Notes: generated by a model not told the origin, from the letters alone. A stretch of DNA of 64,000 bases from Odontesthes bonariensis (GCF_027942865.1 NC_134515.1:31238449-31302448); one strand, 5' to 3'. Shown: positions 25,217-37,330, counted from the stretch's first letter. Program-made: numbers and translations.

Positions 25217-26302
25217 CTACGATCCAACATCAGACTGGCTGGTACTGGCGTTACTTAACGTGTGCTGCTTCCCCACTTCTTCCTCACCTTCATTAGGAGT
25301 GCTGGGTTTGGCCCCCACCTGGTTTACAGTCCCCTCTCTGGGTATGTAGTTTATCACAGTGTTGATAAGGTTGTTTCGAAAACTCTTGCTGAGAAAGTTG
25401 TAGAGGAGAGGGTTTGCTACACAGTGGAAAAGGGAGAGGCTTTGCACCACGCTAAAAGAGAAGTAGAGGGCTTCCACAGTATTGCAACTAAAGACATATG
25501 GGTCGAGGTCGTCTATAATGATCAGGAACATGACCAGGTGGTAGGGCAGCCAGCACACCACAAACACCAGGGAGTACATGTGCACCAGCCACACGTCCCG
25601 CCGGCCCTGCACATCTGGCGCTGTTTGAACCGCACGGGCAATCAACACATTGCATGTGATGATGACAGCGGCAGGACCGAGAAACTGGAAGAGCAAGCAA
25701 AGAAAGGCTACAGACACAAACCATTCAGTGTAGTTGTACTCTGGCAGCATGTAGCAGCCCGGTTCATTCCACTCCAGAAGATCCACATGGACATTCTCCA
25801 TCAGAGCTAGAAACAAGGAGAACACCCAAAGGCCTCCACAAAGCACCCAGCGCTGCATGCCAACCACAGGGAAGAAAGCTGAGGACGACGGTCTGGTAAG
25901 GGACAGATAACGCTCTAGGGTCATGAAGGCCAGGAAGAAGGAGCTGCTGTAAAAGTTGACAACGTAGATAAGGTTGGTGACCTTGCAGAGGAAGCGGCCC
26001 CACAGCCAAACCTTGTCCATGGTCACCTCCATCATGAAGAAAGGCAGGATCACAATCACCATCAGGTCTGACAGGCTCACATTGATGATGCAGAAGATGA
26101 CCCCATTGGCTGAGTGGCGTCGACGCCAGTTCACCCAGACAACCACCAGGTTCTCGAGCAGGCCAACCATGAAGATGAAAAGGTAAAGCAGGAAGAGGGC
26201 AATGCGTCTGTAGTCGGCATCGAGTTGGATGGTGCACTCGTATACAAACCATGGTGTGCCATTCAAGAAGTCCAATGAGTGGTTGTGCTCCTGGATGGTC
26301 AT
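25217..26302 (-). CDS. gpr182: Atypical chemokine receptor GPR182 (ACKR5), seven-transmembrane
   Basis: One uninterrupted coding exon of 361 residues. An acceptor CTTTCAG lies 8 bases upstream of the ATG (exon edge at 26310), so an untranslated upstream exon is expected. Seven hydrophobic helices are visible, from ALFLLYLFIFMVGLLENLVV (TM1) to YFSFSVVQSLSLFHCVANPL (TM7). The TM3 cysteine (RFLCK) and extracellular-loop-2 cysteine (EPGCYML) form the usual disulphide. The C-terminal landmark NPLLYNFLS and the tail NYIPREGT match GPR182 (human HYLPKDQT). The usual DRYLAIV at the end of TM3 is ERYLSLT here, as expected of receptors that scavenge ligand with little G-protein signalling. From the literature, GPR182 is endothelial and binds chemokines. 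Adjacency to zbtb39 matches human 12q13. N-glycosylation sequons appear near the N-terminus (NGT) and in loop 2 (NYT). Confidence 0.94.
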   Translation of the reverse strand: MTIQEHNHSLDFLNGTPWFVYECTIQLDADYRRIALFLLYLFIFMVGLLENLVVVWVNWRRRHSANGVIFCIINVSLSDLMVIVILPFFMMEVTMDKVWLWGRFLCKVTNLIYVVNFYSSSFFLAFMTLERYLSLTRPSSSAFFPVVGMQRWVLCGGLWVFSLFLALMENVHVDLLEWNEPGCYMLPEYNYTEWFVSVAFLCLLFQFLGPAAVIITCNVLIARAVQTAPDVQGRRDVWLVHMYSLVFVVCWLPYHLVMFLIIIDDLDPYVFSCNTVEALYFSFSVVQSLSLFHCVANPLLYNFLSKSFRNNLINTVINYIPREGTVNQVGAKPSTPNEGEEEVGKQHTLSNASTSQSDVGS

Positions 26303-26310
26303 GGTCTGGA

Positions 26311-27957
26311 CTGAAAGGCAGAGGAAACATGTTTCACATTTGGACAGAGTTTAGGTTTACTTTGGGGTCAATCTGATTTTGTTTTCATATGTTACATCAT
26401 GGCAAAGGAGGAGTAGAGCACCGGGCAGGATGTTACTTTTAATGTTTTTGGAGGTAAATACTAAAAGCGCGGCATGTTATCAGACTGCCATTTCACAACC
26501 TTCAGAACAGAGATGTTTTACTTAAAGGTGCAGTATTAAAATCATACACCCTAACAATATGGCAATATTTTTTACAAAGAGCACTCTGCCTCACACTTAT
26601 GACACTTATGGTACTCTCTTAACTATGTTTAATTTCAGAAAGTACAAATATAGTGTTTGTCTTTGAATTTTTTTCTCTCATCAGAATGAGCCATCGTTTC
26701 TTTCCCATTTCTTTTTCTTTACTCTCCCTCTTTGCCTGCCAGGTTCGGCACTTTTAAATGTAAAGTATTGTAAACAAAAATTAATAGATAAGCAGTACTT
26801 GGGAAACAAGGGAAGCTTTGCATTCATAAAGCCTCCCTTGGCAAAGCAAATATGTTTGGCATTAAACGGCATTCCGATTACAATTCTGCTGCCACAATGC
26901 TGGACAGGACAATGGGAAAAAACTAAAAGAATGAGTTACCAACATCATCACCCAAAACAAGACCATACATACCAACAATGGGTTGGGAGAGAAAAAAGGA
27001 ACACATTCTAATAAATTATTCATGTATTTTACAAATAAATTGTAAATATTAGATTTACAATAGAAACATATAAAGATTTTTTTTTTGTTGTTCCTAATTT
27101 CTTTTTAAAAGAACAAATAAAAATGAATATTTAAAAAAAGGCTCAACAGAACTCAGAGATTTCCACCTGCCAATGAAATCAGCAGCTGCTCTCAATAGCT
27201 CTTTTTGCTCAAGGTAAGACCAGAGGCAGTTCATTTTTGTTTTACAATGACACAAGGACATCTATTTCAAGCTCTGGAGTGACAAAAAAAGAAAAAGAAA
27301 CTTTACGCAGCTCTCCTTTTCTGGTTCCGAATCTAAGTTTGGTTATCTGTAAATGTATGGAAATGCTGAACTGTACCTTGTTGTAATGATGGGCAGACTG
27401 GAGTTGAACTGGTTCCTCCCAAAGTCTTGTTTCCCTCTGTGTAGCTTGCAGACTGATGCTGAGAAATATCTGAGCAATCAAGCAGCCAGGACTTTCAGCC
27501 CTCCCATTTCCCATGAACACACACATCTAACAGGACATCCACAGTGAGTGATGAGAAGTGGAGCTAAAATCCAGAGACACCAGCAAGAGGGAAGAGAATG
27601 CCTTGTGTGCTTTTGGTGTTGTCTTTTTCCTTTATGATGTGCAATCCATGGATAGATATGAAGCCCTATGTCGTTTTTGTGGTGAGTCACTGACATACAG
27701 GGACCGGCCACAACACTGACGTCACCACGATATACTTTTTAAATTTATTTTTTACGATGTCTTGTACTGTATGCCATTAAAAAATTCATTAAAAAATGAT
27801 TGTTTGGTATGCATTTTAATATCATCACCTGCAAAAGAACAAAAACAATGATGTCGGATCCTACTTGTCAGGAACATATACATTTTTTTTTGCACACTTG
27901 AATGTTGTTATAATTGGCTTTGTTCTTAGACATTATGTATTCATATTCTGTATTTTT
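26311..27957. other. Region upstream of gpr182; untranslated exon and promoter expected
   Basis: No coding frame is supported. An upstream gpr182 exon is implied by the acceptor at 26311-26317 (minus strand), but I cannot choose its donor with confidence. No transposon is recognised in this stretch. Confidence 0.4.
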
Positions 27958-28225
27958 CTAATTCAATTTCAATTCATTTTTATTTATATAGCGCCAAATA
28001 CAACAAATGTCATCTCAAGGCACTTAGATAGTAAGTCCAATTCAAGCCAATTGGAATTCAATTAATTAATAATAATCATAATTCATAAAATAATCCAATT
28101 CGTTCATATAGAGCCAATTCAAAAACAATTTCTTAGCTAAGAAAACCAACAGATTGCACTGAAAACTTTTTGTTTTTCGGTCCAATCTCCCGGCCTGAGC
28201 GTGCCTGAGGCAACTGTGGATTGAA
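27958..28225. repeat. Dispersed repeat with conserved block (copy 2, truncated)
   Basis: TTTTTATTTATATAGCGCC, ATCTCAAGGCACTTAGATAG and CAATTGGAATTCAATTAATT are identical to copy 3 at 31856. It stops abruptly after GCGTGCCTGAGGCAACTGTG at about 28220, exactly where the L1-like LINE begins, so the LINE insertion or a deletion removed its right half. Confidence 0.75.
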
Positions 28226-29814
28226 TGTGTATTGAATCGAGCTCCCTAAATCTCCCATTTCCCAGTTATCTATACTCAGATGAACCTAAAAAACTCAAAA
28301 GATCATGTTCCAATCCTATAGTGAAAAACATGATTGGAGTCTGGCAAGAAGTCAGTAAGTACTTAAAAGACCCCCCCTCCCTCTCTTACTTCAGCCCAAT
28401 CTGGGGCAACAGCTCCTTCAGACCAGGGAGAGCTGATTTGTCTGCTCTCTTGTCTGCTGGTTTCAAATTGTGGGCAGATAGAGGGATAAAACAAGTAAAA
28501 GATATTTATGGTAATAATGGGAATATTTTAACCTTTGAAGAGTTAATTAGAAAATATAACATCCCTCGCAAACATTTTTTTAAATATCTTCAGCTAAGGT
28601 GCTTTATCAAAACAAACCATACCCATTTTACGTCTTGCCCTCCATTATCCATTCTGGAAAAATTGTTTACAAAAAATCCTTTTGGAAAGGGCATCATCTC
28701 TGTATTTTATAACTTACTGAGGGACTTTTCCCCTGATTCTGCTGATTCTAAATTTAATGCATGGAAATCAAATCTACAGGGGGAACTATCACTGGAACAT
28801 TGGCGTAACGCATGTAAAGCAGCCCACACAGGGACGTGTAATACTCGCCTAAGACTCCTACAATATAATTGGCTGATAATGGTGTATATTACTCCAGAAA
28901 AATTAAACAAATTTAACTTGAATATTCCAGACACCTGCAATAGATGTGGGGTAGATAAGGGCACCTTATTTCATTGCATCTGGCAATGTCCAAGAGTGGG
29001 GGAGTTCTGGCAGGAGGTCAGACTGACTATACAACAGATTCTCTCAATTAGACTGGACCTGGAACATAGGCTCTTTCTGCTGGGTCTTTACCCAGAGGGT
29101 TATAGGATTAAGCACCATGAAAAAATGTTTATAAATATGTGTTCTTTACAAGCAAAAAGAACAATAGCTTTATCATGGAAAAGCTTTGGTAAACCTGCTA
29201 TTGCTGTGTGGTTTAGCGAACTAACATCTTGTTTACCTCTTTATCTCTTACACTCTCAAAGACAGACAGGAGATATTCTATAACGTTTGGGGTCGCTTCA
29301 TCAATTATATGAAGGACAATGACTTGTCACATCTGATGGACGGGCCTGGAACAGTATAGCAACTTCTGCATGACCCAGTTCTTTCTTCCCCTGCCCCCCT
29401 GGACTATACGATATAATATATCTTCTGTGGACTCATGATTATGCACCTTCATAGAGGAGGCTCTCCGACCGCCATGTTTGAATTTCAGTCTGTTGGTACT
29501 GTTGTACGGATCAAGTGTTTACTGCTTGAAAATTGGACCTGACGATGTATGTTGGAACACTTCTGAATTATTTTACTCTCTTGATCGTTGTTTTTTTGTT
29601 CTTGTATGTCTTTTTTTACAAAGAAAATTCAATGAAGATATTATAAAAAAAAAAAAAATGTATTTATTTGTTTCTCTTTATATTCTTTTATGTATTTTTA
29701 ATGCTTATTATACTCCCTGCTGTAATGCTTTTATTTCATGTGAAGCACTTTGAATTGTTTTGTACATGGAATGTGCTATACTAATAAATTTGATTTGATT
29801 TGATTTGATTTAAA
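28226..29814 (+). mobile_element. 5'-truncated L1-like LINE with intact ORF2 C-terminus
   Basis: An open frame of about 350 codons (to TAA at 29281-29283) matches the region after the reverse transcriptase of L1/Tx1-clade ORF2 proteins: PFGKGIISVFYNLL, LQGELSLEHW, RLLQYNWLIMVYITPEKLNK, then the zinc-knuckle-like CNRCGVDKGTLFHCIWQCP. An untranslated tail follows and ends with a signal-like AATAAATT and (TTGAT)n repeats at 29785-29812. The reverse transcriptase and endonuclease are missing through 5' truncation. The absence of stops suggests a rather recent insertion. Confidence 0.8.
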
Positions 29815-29883
29815 TAACTGGGTCAGATAAAGCTTCTCTATCTGGTCAGATAGGTCTGGTACATTTCATACACGCCTAAAACA

Positions 29884-29884
<1 letters not shown>

Positions 29885-29923
<39 letters not shown>

Positions 29924-29924
29924 T
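29885..29924. repeat. (CA)n microsatellite
   Basis: A pure CA dinucleotide run of about 18 units. Confidence 0.95.
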
Positions 29925-31744
29925 TTATCACATCCAAAGAACATGACGAAGACAGTGGTTGGCCTGCTCATGTCACTAAAAACTGGCCAATTATACTCAG
30001 TCGCATGTAAGTCCAACCTCTGTGAGATAAAGGTGAACATAAATATGAAAAGTTTCCGGATATCGGGGCTCGGGCTGACGGATTTCCTGCGAGAGCTCTG
30101 TCACTCCAAGTCCAGCGCTGCCATACTTTACATGTGGCCACTAATAAATACTTTGTTTAACATAAGATTTCTCCAGCTTGTTCTTGGGCTTCCAATGAAA
30201 GAATGAGGCTAACAATGTGTTCACAAATTGTAGATACACAGAACTAATGACATAGCAGGGACTGCACTAGGATTAGCTAGCCTGCTGTCTGACAGTCTGT
30301 ACGGTCTTGAAGACTTGAGATCTATAAAGGAGTTCATGGCAAAGCAATTGTGAAAAATGAGTTTCCTTGCTGTAAAATAAAAAAGACATTAAGCCATGAT
30401 TGTTTGTTTGACTGCTAACACTTTTGACTGTGAGAGTGTGTTCAAAGAAAGTGTTTGGACTCATTCCAAAGAAATATCTCATTAAGTGTCACAGAATGAT
30501 GTTTATAATCTAAAAAGTGCCCTTAGAGTAATTAATGAGTCTGAAGAGACTACTACGAGATTTATCTCTAATTACTGCCACCAATTATGTTTACTAATAT
30601 GAATTTCTCTAGCCCATTAGGGAAAATTGGTGGGAAGGATGAGGTGGTGGGAAGAATGAGGTGGCACAACTGACTCTCAGAAGCTTTGTTATATATCGAT
30701 TCGGATTTTGTCTGACAACTGTTGTGCCCTGCACCTGCGAATGGTTATTGACAAGCCCTTTGGACCACTTTGACATTCTATGCCTAAAAGAAAAAAATAA
30801 ATATTTTAAAGCAGGGCAAAATTTAGGTAGATGAGTGTCATGGAAATCCACATCTGATTTTTGTGTGGTAATCAGGTGCTAACTGCTGTAATAGATTCAG
30901 TTCACACATTGACAAGGATTCTATTATTGTAATAGTATACACACCATATGAAAGTTCTCTGAATGAAAATTAGTATTTAAATAGGCTTGTATTGATATTT
31001 ATTTCTTAATAAAAAAACAACAATATCTCCAGTGTTTATATTTTTGGGATATGAATGCAGATATTTTTTATTTGAATTCATTGTTTGCCAATCAGGTCTG
31101 AATTAAGTCAAGACAATTTATATCAAGCCTCATGGCTTGATCATTGCATTACAGTACAGCAGATGTCCATATGGGGTTGTAGCAACTAATCATCTACCAG
31201 TCACATGTTAATAAATGTTTAAAATTGATTACTCTGCTATCTAGAAATTGAAATAGTGTCAGGACAGAAAAAGTGCCCTTGTCAACTTTTACAAAGGAAC
31301 ACATTTGAGCCTATTAAACCAATACAAATTAATTTCTTATGGTGTTTCCAGAAACAAAAGGATGCCGCTATGTGTTATGACATCCACATTAATGAAGCTC
31401 ATTATTGCAGGATATAGTATTTCATTTGTGTCATTTGTAGAAAGGAGGAAGCCATGAGGGCTCATTCAGTGGCTGAGAAGCTGAAGTGATAAGCCTTCTT
31501 AACAAATGTAAAGTGCCTCTTTCTGGATCTTTGCAGAATTATGGCAACAACATTACTGCACCTTATTTAAAATACCAAAGTGACTTACATTGCATCCAGA
31601 CAGTATTCACAGCGCCCCACTTTTTCCACAATATCCTATGTTACAGCCTTATTCCCAAATAGATTAGAATCATCTTTTACCTCAAAAATCTTTCTTTCAT
31701 CAGATCAGAGAATTTAATTTCTAAACCTACCTGATGAACCTAAA
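29925..31744. other. Intergenic DNA with Tc1-terminus scrap
   Basis: Mostly unrecognised. 31585-31700 (TTGCATCCAGACAGTATTCA, then CAGCGCCCCACTTTTTCCAC and GTTACAGCCTTATTCCCAAA) resembles the terminus of a fish Tc1-like family. No supported gene. Confidence 0.45.
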
Positions 31745-31855
31745 AGACAGAAAAATTATGAACAGAATCCGTGACAAAGGGCAGCCCTGACAGAGTCCAA
31801 CCCTCACCAGAAACACATCCGACTTTCTGCTAGCAATGCGGACCAAACCCTGACA

Positions 31856-32426
31856 TTTTCAATTCAATTCAATTCATTTTTATTTATATAGCGCCAAATA
31901 CAACAAATGTCATCTCAAGGCACTTAGATAGTAAGTCCAATTCAAGCCAATTGGAATTCAATTAATTAATAATAATCATAATTCTTTTTGTTTTTCGGTC
32001 CAATCTCCCGGCCTGAGCGTGCCTGAGGGGACTGTGGAGAGAAACGACTCCCTTTTAACAGGAAGAAACCTCTGGCAGAACCAGACTCAGGAAGGGTGGC
32101 CATCCGCCTCGACCAGCTGGGGTTTGAGAAGACAGAAAGGGGGGGAGGGGGCTGCCGCGGCGACGGCACTGTAACACCATTCAAAGGATATCTGTTGGAA
32201 CAGGGAAACACGAGTTAATGACCAAAATAATATCACATATACATAAAGAGAGTGAAGTGAGGAAAGGTGTGTCAGATGAGGCCCCCCAGCAGTCTAGGCC
32301 TATAGCAGCTTAACTATGGGATGTTTCAGGATCACCTGAGCCATCCCTAACTATAAGCTTTGTCAAAAAGGAAAGTTTTAAGCCTGGTCTTAAAAGTGGA
32401 AAGGGAACTCTTGAAAGGGACACTTG
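31856..32426. repeat. Dispersed repeat with conserved block (copy 3), inserted in the LINE
   Basis: The best copy of this family in the window. The left end is TTTATTTATATAGCGCC, the middle block CGACTCCCTTTTAACAGG, AAGAAACCTCTGGCAG and GGGTGGCCATCCGCCTCGAC, and the end block CAGTCTAGGCCTATAGCAGC. The surrounding Rex3-like sequence reads continuously once it is removed, by comparison with 57095-57140. It is therefore younger than that LINE. Confidence 0.8.
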
Positions 32427-33268
32427 TCATACAAAGATCAAACAGCCCCTATCAAGGGGTCTGGCACTCCATACTCCCAGAGCACCCCCCACAGGACTCC
32501 CGAGGGACACGGTCGAACGTCTTTTCCAAGTCCACAAAACACATGTAGACTGGTTGGGCAAACTCCCATGCACCCTCCAGGATCTTGCTGAGGGTGTAGA
32601 GCTGGTCCACTGTTCCACGGCCACGACGAAAACCACACTGTTCCTCCTGAATCCGAGATTCGACTCTGGGGCTTGCCACAGAGGAGCTTTTTGACCACCT
32701 TAGCAACCTCAGCCCCAGAAATGGGAGGCCCCAGATCCGAGCTCCCCAACTCTGCTTCCTAATCGGAAGGCATGTCGGTGGGATTGAGGAGATCCTCAAA
32801 GTATTCCCCCCACCGAATCACAATGTCCCTAGTTGACGTCAGCAGAGCCCCATCTTCACCATACATGGTGTTGATGGTACCCCCCCCTCCTGAGCCGCCG
32901 GAAGGTGGACCAGAATCTCTTGGAGGCCGTCCGGGTTTTTGAGTTTTTGGGCCTGCCAGGTCTGATTGGCAGCTCCCCCACCAGCGGAGCCTACTCACCA
33001 CCAGGCGGTGATCAGTTGACAGCTCCAAACCTCTCTTCACCCGAATGCCCAGGACATACGGCCGCAAGTCTGAAGATAAAACCAGAAAGTCGATCATTGA
33101 AGTGCAGCGTAGGGTGTCCTGGTGCCAGGTGCACATGTGGACACCCTTATGCCTGAACATAGTGTTCGTTATGGACAATCCATGACGAGCACAGAAGTCC
33201 AACAACAGAACACCACTCTGATTCAGATCAGGGGGGGGGGCGTTCTTCCCAATCACCCCCGAGCAATG

Positions 33269-33616
33269 GGGGAGGAAGCAGAACAAAACCAAAAATATTT
33301 ATGGAGGGAATGCTAAGTAATATTGTCCGACAACACCACCTCGGGACTTACACCCAAGGAAATAGATTGAACAGTTAGCTATAAGGCAGCCAGGTCTGTC
33401 ATTAATGTGGCATGGGTTCAAAATACACAATTTTATTTAGAAAATACTCATTTCCTTAAAACACCAAACCATCCATACCAGCAGGGGGAGCAGCATCAGG
33501 GCTGAGGCCTACCGGTGGTGATGAGGGGAGGTCAATACTGAGTGAGAGGAATCCCAGGAAAGGAGCACCCGGTCCACCTGTGCCAATCACAACCACGACA
33601 AATCAGGGGGTGCTCG

Positions 33617-33664
<48 letters not shown>

Positions 33665-34561
33665 TGGGAACCGACACCAGGGACACCAGGACCACCACCT
33701 TCAGCTCTCAGCACCTGGGAGGACAAGATAAAACAATTAATGGGATTTGATCCTCAAAACAAAACAAACAAAACAAAACAATAAACCAATTAAACAGTAA
33801 ATCAATTCAATAAAAACTAAATAACTAAAATTCAGCCCCACAGTCAAACAGGGGTAGGATGATGACACCCTGTTAACCGGGACGCCCACACCAATCCTTG
33901 CCACTGACTGGTATATGGTGGCGTTCAGGGCCACACATGCAGCCTGGATAGCAATAAGCTGTCAAAGAAGAGGGCCCGAAGAACAGCGCTGACAGCCGCA
34001 CAGAGCAGGACTGGAAAGCAGCGCAGAGGACCGAGAGCAGCTGGAAGCAGGATCGGGCAGCAGCGCCGGAGTAGCAGACTAGACCGGAAAAGCAGTGGAG
34101 TCAGAGCAGCAGGGCTTCTCAAAACCCCCTAACACAAAGAAACCATTAGTACAGGAACGCTCATGCTTGGTAAATTAACCTAAAAGGCTATCGTGAGACA
34201 CACATACCAACAGGTGAGTCTACGGACGCTCAGAGGAGAGCTTTACGTGTTCATAGGCACATCGAGGCGTTCGTCATAAGAGGGGACACAGGGCGCCGCC
34301 TAATAAAAGCAAGGCTGCTTGTAAAACACAAAGCAGACATCTAAAAATTACACTGATACGACGGTAGAGCTACCGCTAACTTACCTGCCCGTATGAGCAT
34401 GGAGCGAGGCGACTAGGGGGTGGGCATGCCCACGGGCCACAAGCAAGAGGGGAGCCGAAGTACGCACTACCCCCTCTTATACCTGCGGCCTAATTATGAT
34501 TGACCCCAGAATTGTGCAAGGTTCTGAGTCAAAGAGCAAGAGGGAGACAAGAGCGACAGCT
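33269..34561. mobile_element. About 1.3 kb insertion of unknown class within the LINE endonuclease
   Basis: The flanks are adjacent parts of the endonuclease frame (NAHMGN...SETC on one side, GVIGKN... on the other, minus strand), so this block must be inserted or substituted. It holds a (CA)n run at 33620-33660 and GC-rich DNA, with no recognised protein. Breakpoints are approximate, and I saw no convincing terminal repeats or target duplication. Confidence 0.5.
33620..33661. repeat. (CA)n microsatellite
   Basis: A pure dinucleotide run of about 20 units inside the inserted block. Confidence 0.95.
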
Positions 34562-36202
34562 GCCACACAGGTCTCACTATTGCCCATGTGAGCATTTAAG
34601 TTCCCCAGCAGAACGAGGGAGTCTCCTGCAGAAGCACTCTCCAGTGCTTCCTCCAGGGACTACAAAAAGGGTGGGTACTCTAAACTGCTGTTTGGTACGT
34701 AAGCAGAAAACCACAGTCAGGACCCGTCCCCCCACCCAAAGGCGGAGGGAGGCATTGGTAAACCCCAATGTTCAGGCACACAGCCGGGGGGCAATGAGTA
34801 TGCCCACACCCGCACATATCTAGCCGGAACCTCTAACCTCGCGCACCAGTTCAGGCTCCTTCCCCAATAGAGAGGTGACATTCCACGTCCCAAGAGACAT
34901 CTTCAGTAGCCGAGGATCAGATAGCCAACGTTTCCGCCGTCGGCTGCTACCCAGCTCACATTGCACCCGACCCCCTTGGCCCATCCCATGGGTGGTGAGC
35001 CCTATGGGCACAAGCCCGGCCACCAGGCGCTCGCTGTCGGACCCCGCCCCCGGGCCTGGCTCCAGGGAGATGCCCTGGTCACCCATGTCCAGGCAAAGGA
35101 AGACGTTTTTCAACAAACTTTTTCATCATAAGGGGTCTTGTGAGCTGTTCTTTGTCTGATCACGTCATCTAGGATGTTTGCCTTGGGTGACCCTACCAGG
35201 GGCTTAAAGCCCCGGGCAACATAGCTCCCAGACTCATTGGGACACGCAAACCCCTCCACCATGGTAAAGTGACAGCTCATATAACCAGATAGGTTTAAAA
35301 GATGAAAATGACACATGCATGGCACATGCCCTCTGCACGCTTTTGTATGTTTAATTGATACTTCTAAAGTTTCTATTTTCTATTTTATTACTTTCCCCCT
35401 TTTTATTGTAACTGTTGCACAGCAATTTCCCTAGTGAGAAATAAAGCTTCTTGAATCTTGATTGTGCAAATCACAGAAAGTCTTATCGGCCAAAATTGTA
35501 TGCCCTCCAGACCATACAAATTAAATGGGGCAATAGTGTATCAGCCCTGGTTTTGGTCAAGAGTTGTATCAGATAAGGAGAGGTATTTGGGGGGTATTTT
35601 TGCCTTTAAAGGACAGGACAGTAGAGAGATACAGGAAAGAGAGGAGAAAGACTAGGAGAATAACATGCATGTATGTGCTCCACTCACTCGACCACCGAAA
35701 ACCCAGATTGAGGTCATTTTTTATCTTTATATTCAGCCCAGAAAGTCAAAAGCGTGTGAAAATGGCTACATGGTTGGTCATTTACTGGTGAAGCATATCA
35801 TGTATGAAAACAATCCTGTGTTATTTACCCCAAGCTGACCTGGGGCCTTATGTACAAAGTGTGCATACGCACAAAAAAGTGGTGTACCCACATTTTCACG
35901 TCAACGATCAGATGTATCAAGAGCGAAATAACCTTGGAAATGTGCGGTGCCTCAGATCAACTTCAGGGCTAGCTTACGCACTTTTCTACAGCTGTTGATT
36001 CTTTTTCGACACTTAGAGGTGATGTTGGGAAACTGTTATAATAAATAAATGTGAAAACAATTAGTCCTCAGACTGTAATGTGCACATTTGAGACACATGA
36101 ACAAGTAATACTAATAAACAATTAACACACCCATGTGTCTGCAGTTACACGAGTGGATATAAAAGCATGCACAAAGTGGTGCAATGCATACCATTAAAAA
36201 CA

Positions 36203-36840
36203 ATGGCTGCTTCAGCAGTATTAGAAGACTTTGCAAATGGTGCAATTCGAAGAGAGTGTGTGTGAACATGATTGCGACTGGCTCATCAGTCGCTTTAGGT
36301 TCCCGAGGGAAATCCTCCTAGAACTGTGCGCAGAGCTTCGGCCGACGTTAGAGCGCAACACAGCGAGGAGGCATGCGCTGCTTGTGCCCACAGGTGATGT
36401 GCACACTGGGGTTCCTAGCAACCGGAGCATTCCAGAGGGAGCTGGCCAACCGATTGAGACTGTGCCAGTCTACCCTGACCCGAGCCATTCCAGCCGGTCG
36501 GATGGAATTGCCCGCATCTCAGCCAGGTATATCAAATTCCGACAATGCAGTTGAACAGGCCAACATTAAAGCTCAATTTGAAGCGAGAGACGGTTTTCCT
36601 GATGTAATCGGAGCTATCGACTGCTCACACATTGCTATAAAAGCGCAATCACATGATGAATTTGTATATATCAACAGGAAAAATTTTCCTTCAATCTATT
36701 TACAGATCATATGTGATGCACAAATGCAATTAACCAACATTGTAGCGAGGTGCTGTGGTTCAACGTAGATTCATACATTCTGAGTAACAGCATTGTTGGG
36801 AACAGACTACAAGCTGGCGCTGTGCGCAATGGGTGGCTTC
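36203..36840 (+). pseudogene. Harbinger transposase (HARBI1-like), frameshifted and truncated
   Basis: The start ATG at 36203 soon meets a stop near 36265. A second frame (from about 36230) reads DWLISRFRFPREILLELCAE, and a third (from 36373) reads the DDE-domain core: FPDVIGAIDCSHIAIKA, with catalytic-region D in AIDCSHI, then INRKNFPSIYLQIICDAQM and NIVARCCGST. After another shift comes SYILSNSIVGNRLQAGA. The C-terminal third, with the remaining catalytic acid, is missing. Not functional. Confidence 0.8.
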
Positions 36841-37039
36841 TTGGTGAGTAACTTCATTTGTGTAATTGTCCTTCACAGCATCATATTCGGTGCATAAAAC
36901 TTCTTCATGTTACTGTATGAACACGTTTGTTGTGAGTTACACAAAAACATCGGTATTTACCTCGGGGGTAATCAGAGTCACCCACATGTGCTCCCACCAC
37001 CCCAGAGAGAGCAGTGTCACCCATAGTTGCGCCAACTCT

Positions 37040-37330
37040 CTGTTCAAGCAGGGTCGGCCACCCCCCACCCGCCTGTTTTGTCTACACATCGGGGGTGGAC
37101 AGCTAGTCTCCGCTTCACATCCACCTTAATGTCGGACCACCACTTCTTCACCTCTGCTTGTGTGCGCTTCTCAGACCCCACAGCATTGACAGCCTCGCCT
37201 CCTACCCAGTCCTCTTGCGTTTGCTGCTTATGCCGGAGGACAGCGTGCCAAAGAGCACATTTTTGCGCGCTTCCACTTCAGAAAGTAGCACCGACATCTC
37301 GCTTTCCGTGAAGTTTCTTTTTTTTTTTCC
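37040..37330 (-). pseudogene. MYB/SANT-like DNA-binding protein of the Harbinger element
   Basis: Minus-strand frames read EMSVLLSEVEARKNVLFGTL, SSGISSKRKRTGWEARL, GSEKRTQAEV-like and KKWWSDIKVDVK-like segments with frameshifts. This is the N-terminal SANT-type domain found in the accessory protein of animal Harbinger transposons. The rest is missing. Confidence 0.6.

Larger units (their letters stand above)
31745..35330 (-). mobile_element. Rex3/RTE-like LINE, split by two insertions
   Basis: Three collinear minus-strand pieces are present. 35330 to about 34562 carries the 5' region and endonuclease start (LGTWNVTSLLGKEPELVREV; then VLLGNLNAHMGN). About 33268-32427 carries the rest of the endonuclease (LLLDFCARHGLSITNTMF, SMIDFLVLSSDLRPYV, LSTDHRLVVS) and the start of the reverse transcriptase (CGFRRGRGTVDQLYTLS, FVDLEKTFDRVPR). 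31855-31745 carries DNA matching 57120-57210 of the sister copy (the VGLRQGCPL region). Frames are broken many times. The gaps are occupied by the repeat at 31856-32426 and by unrelated sequence at about 33269-34561. The name Rex3/RTE is from memory. Confidence 0.8.

Noticed and set aside
25262..25810. 182-codon plus-strand frame opposite gpr182
   Set aside because: Antisense shadow of a real seven-transmembrane coding exon.
28226..29283. A novel single-exon host gene of about 350 codons
   Set aside because: Zinc-knuckle and post-reverse-transcriptase motifs plus a tandem tail identify it as L1-like LINE ORF2.
29885..33661. (CA)n, (TTGAT)n and similar tandem runs as possible CRISPR or regulatory arrays
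   Set aside because: Simple microsatellites and LINE tails in a vertebrate genome; no spacer structure.
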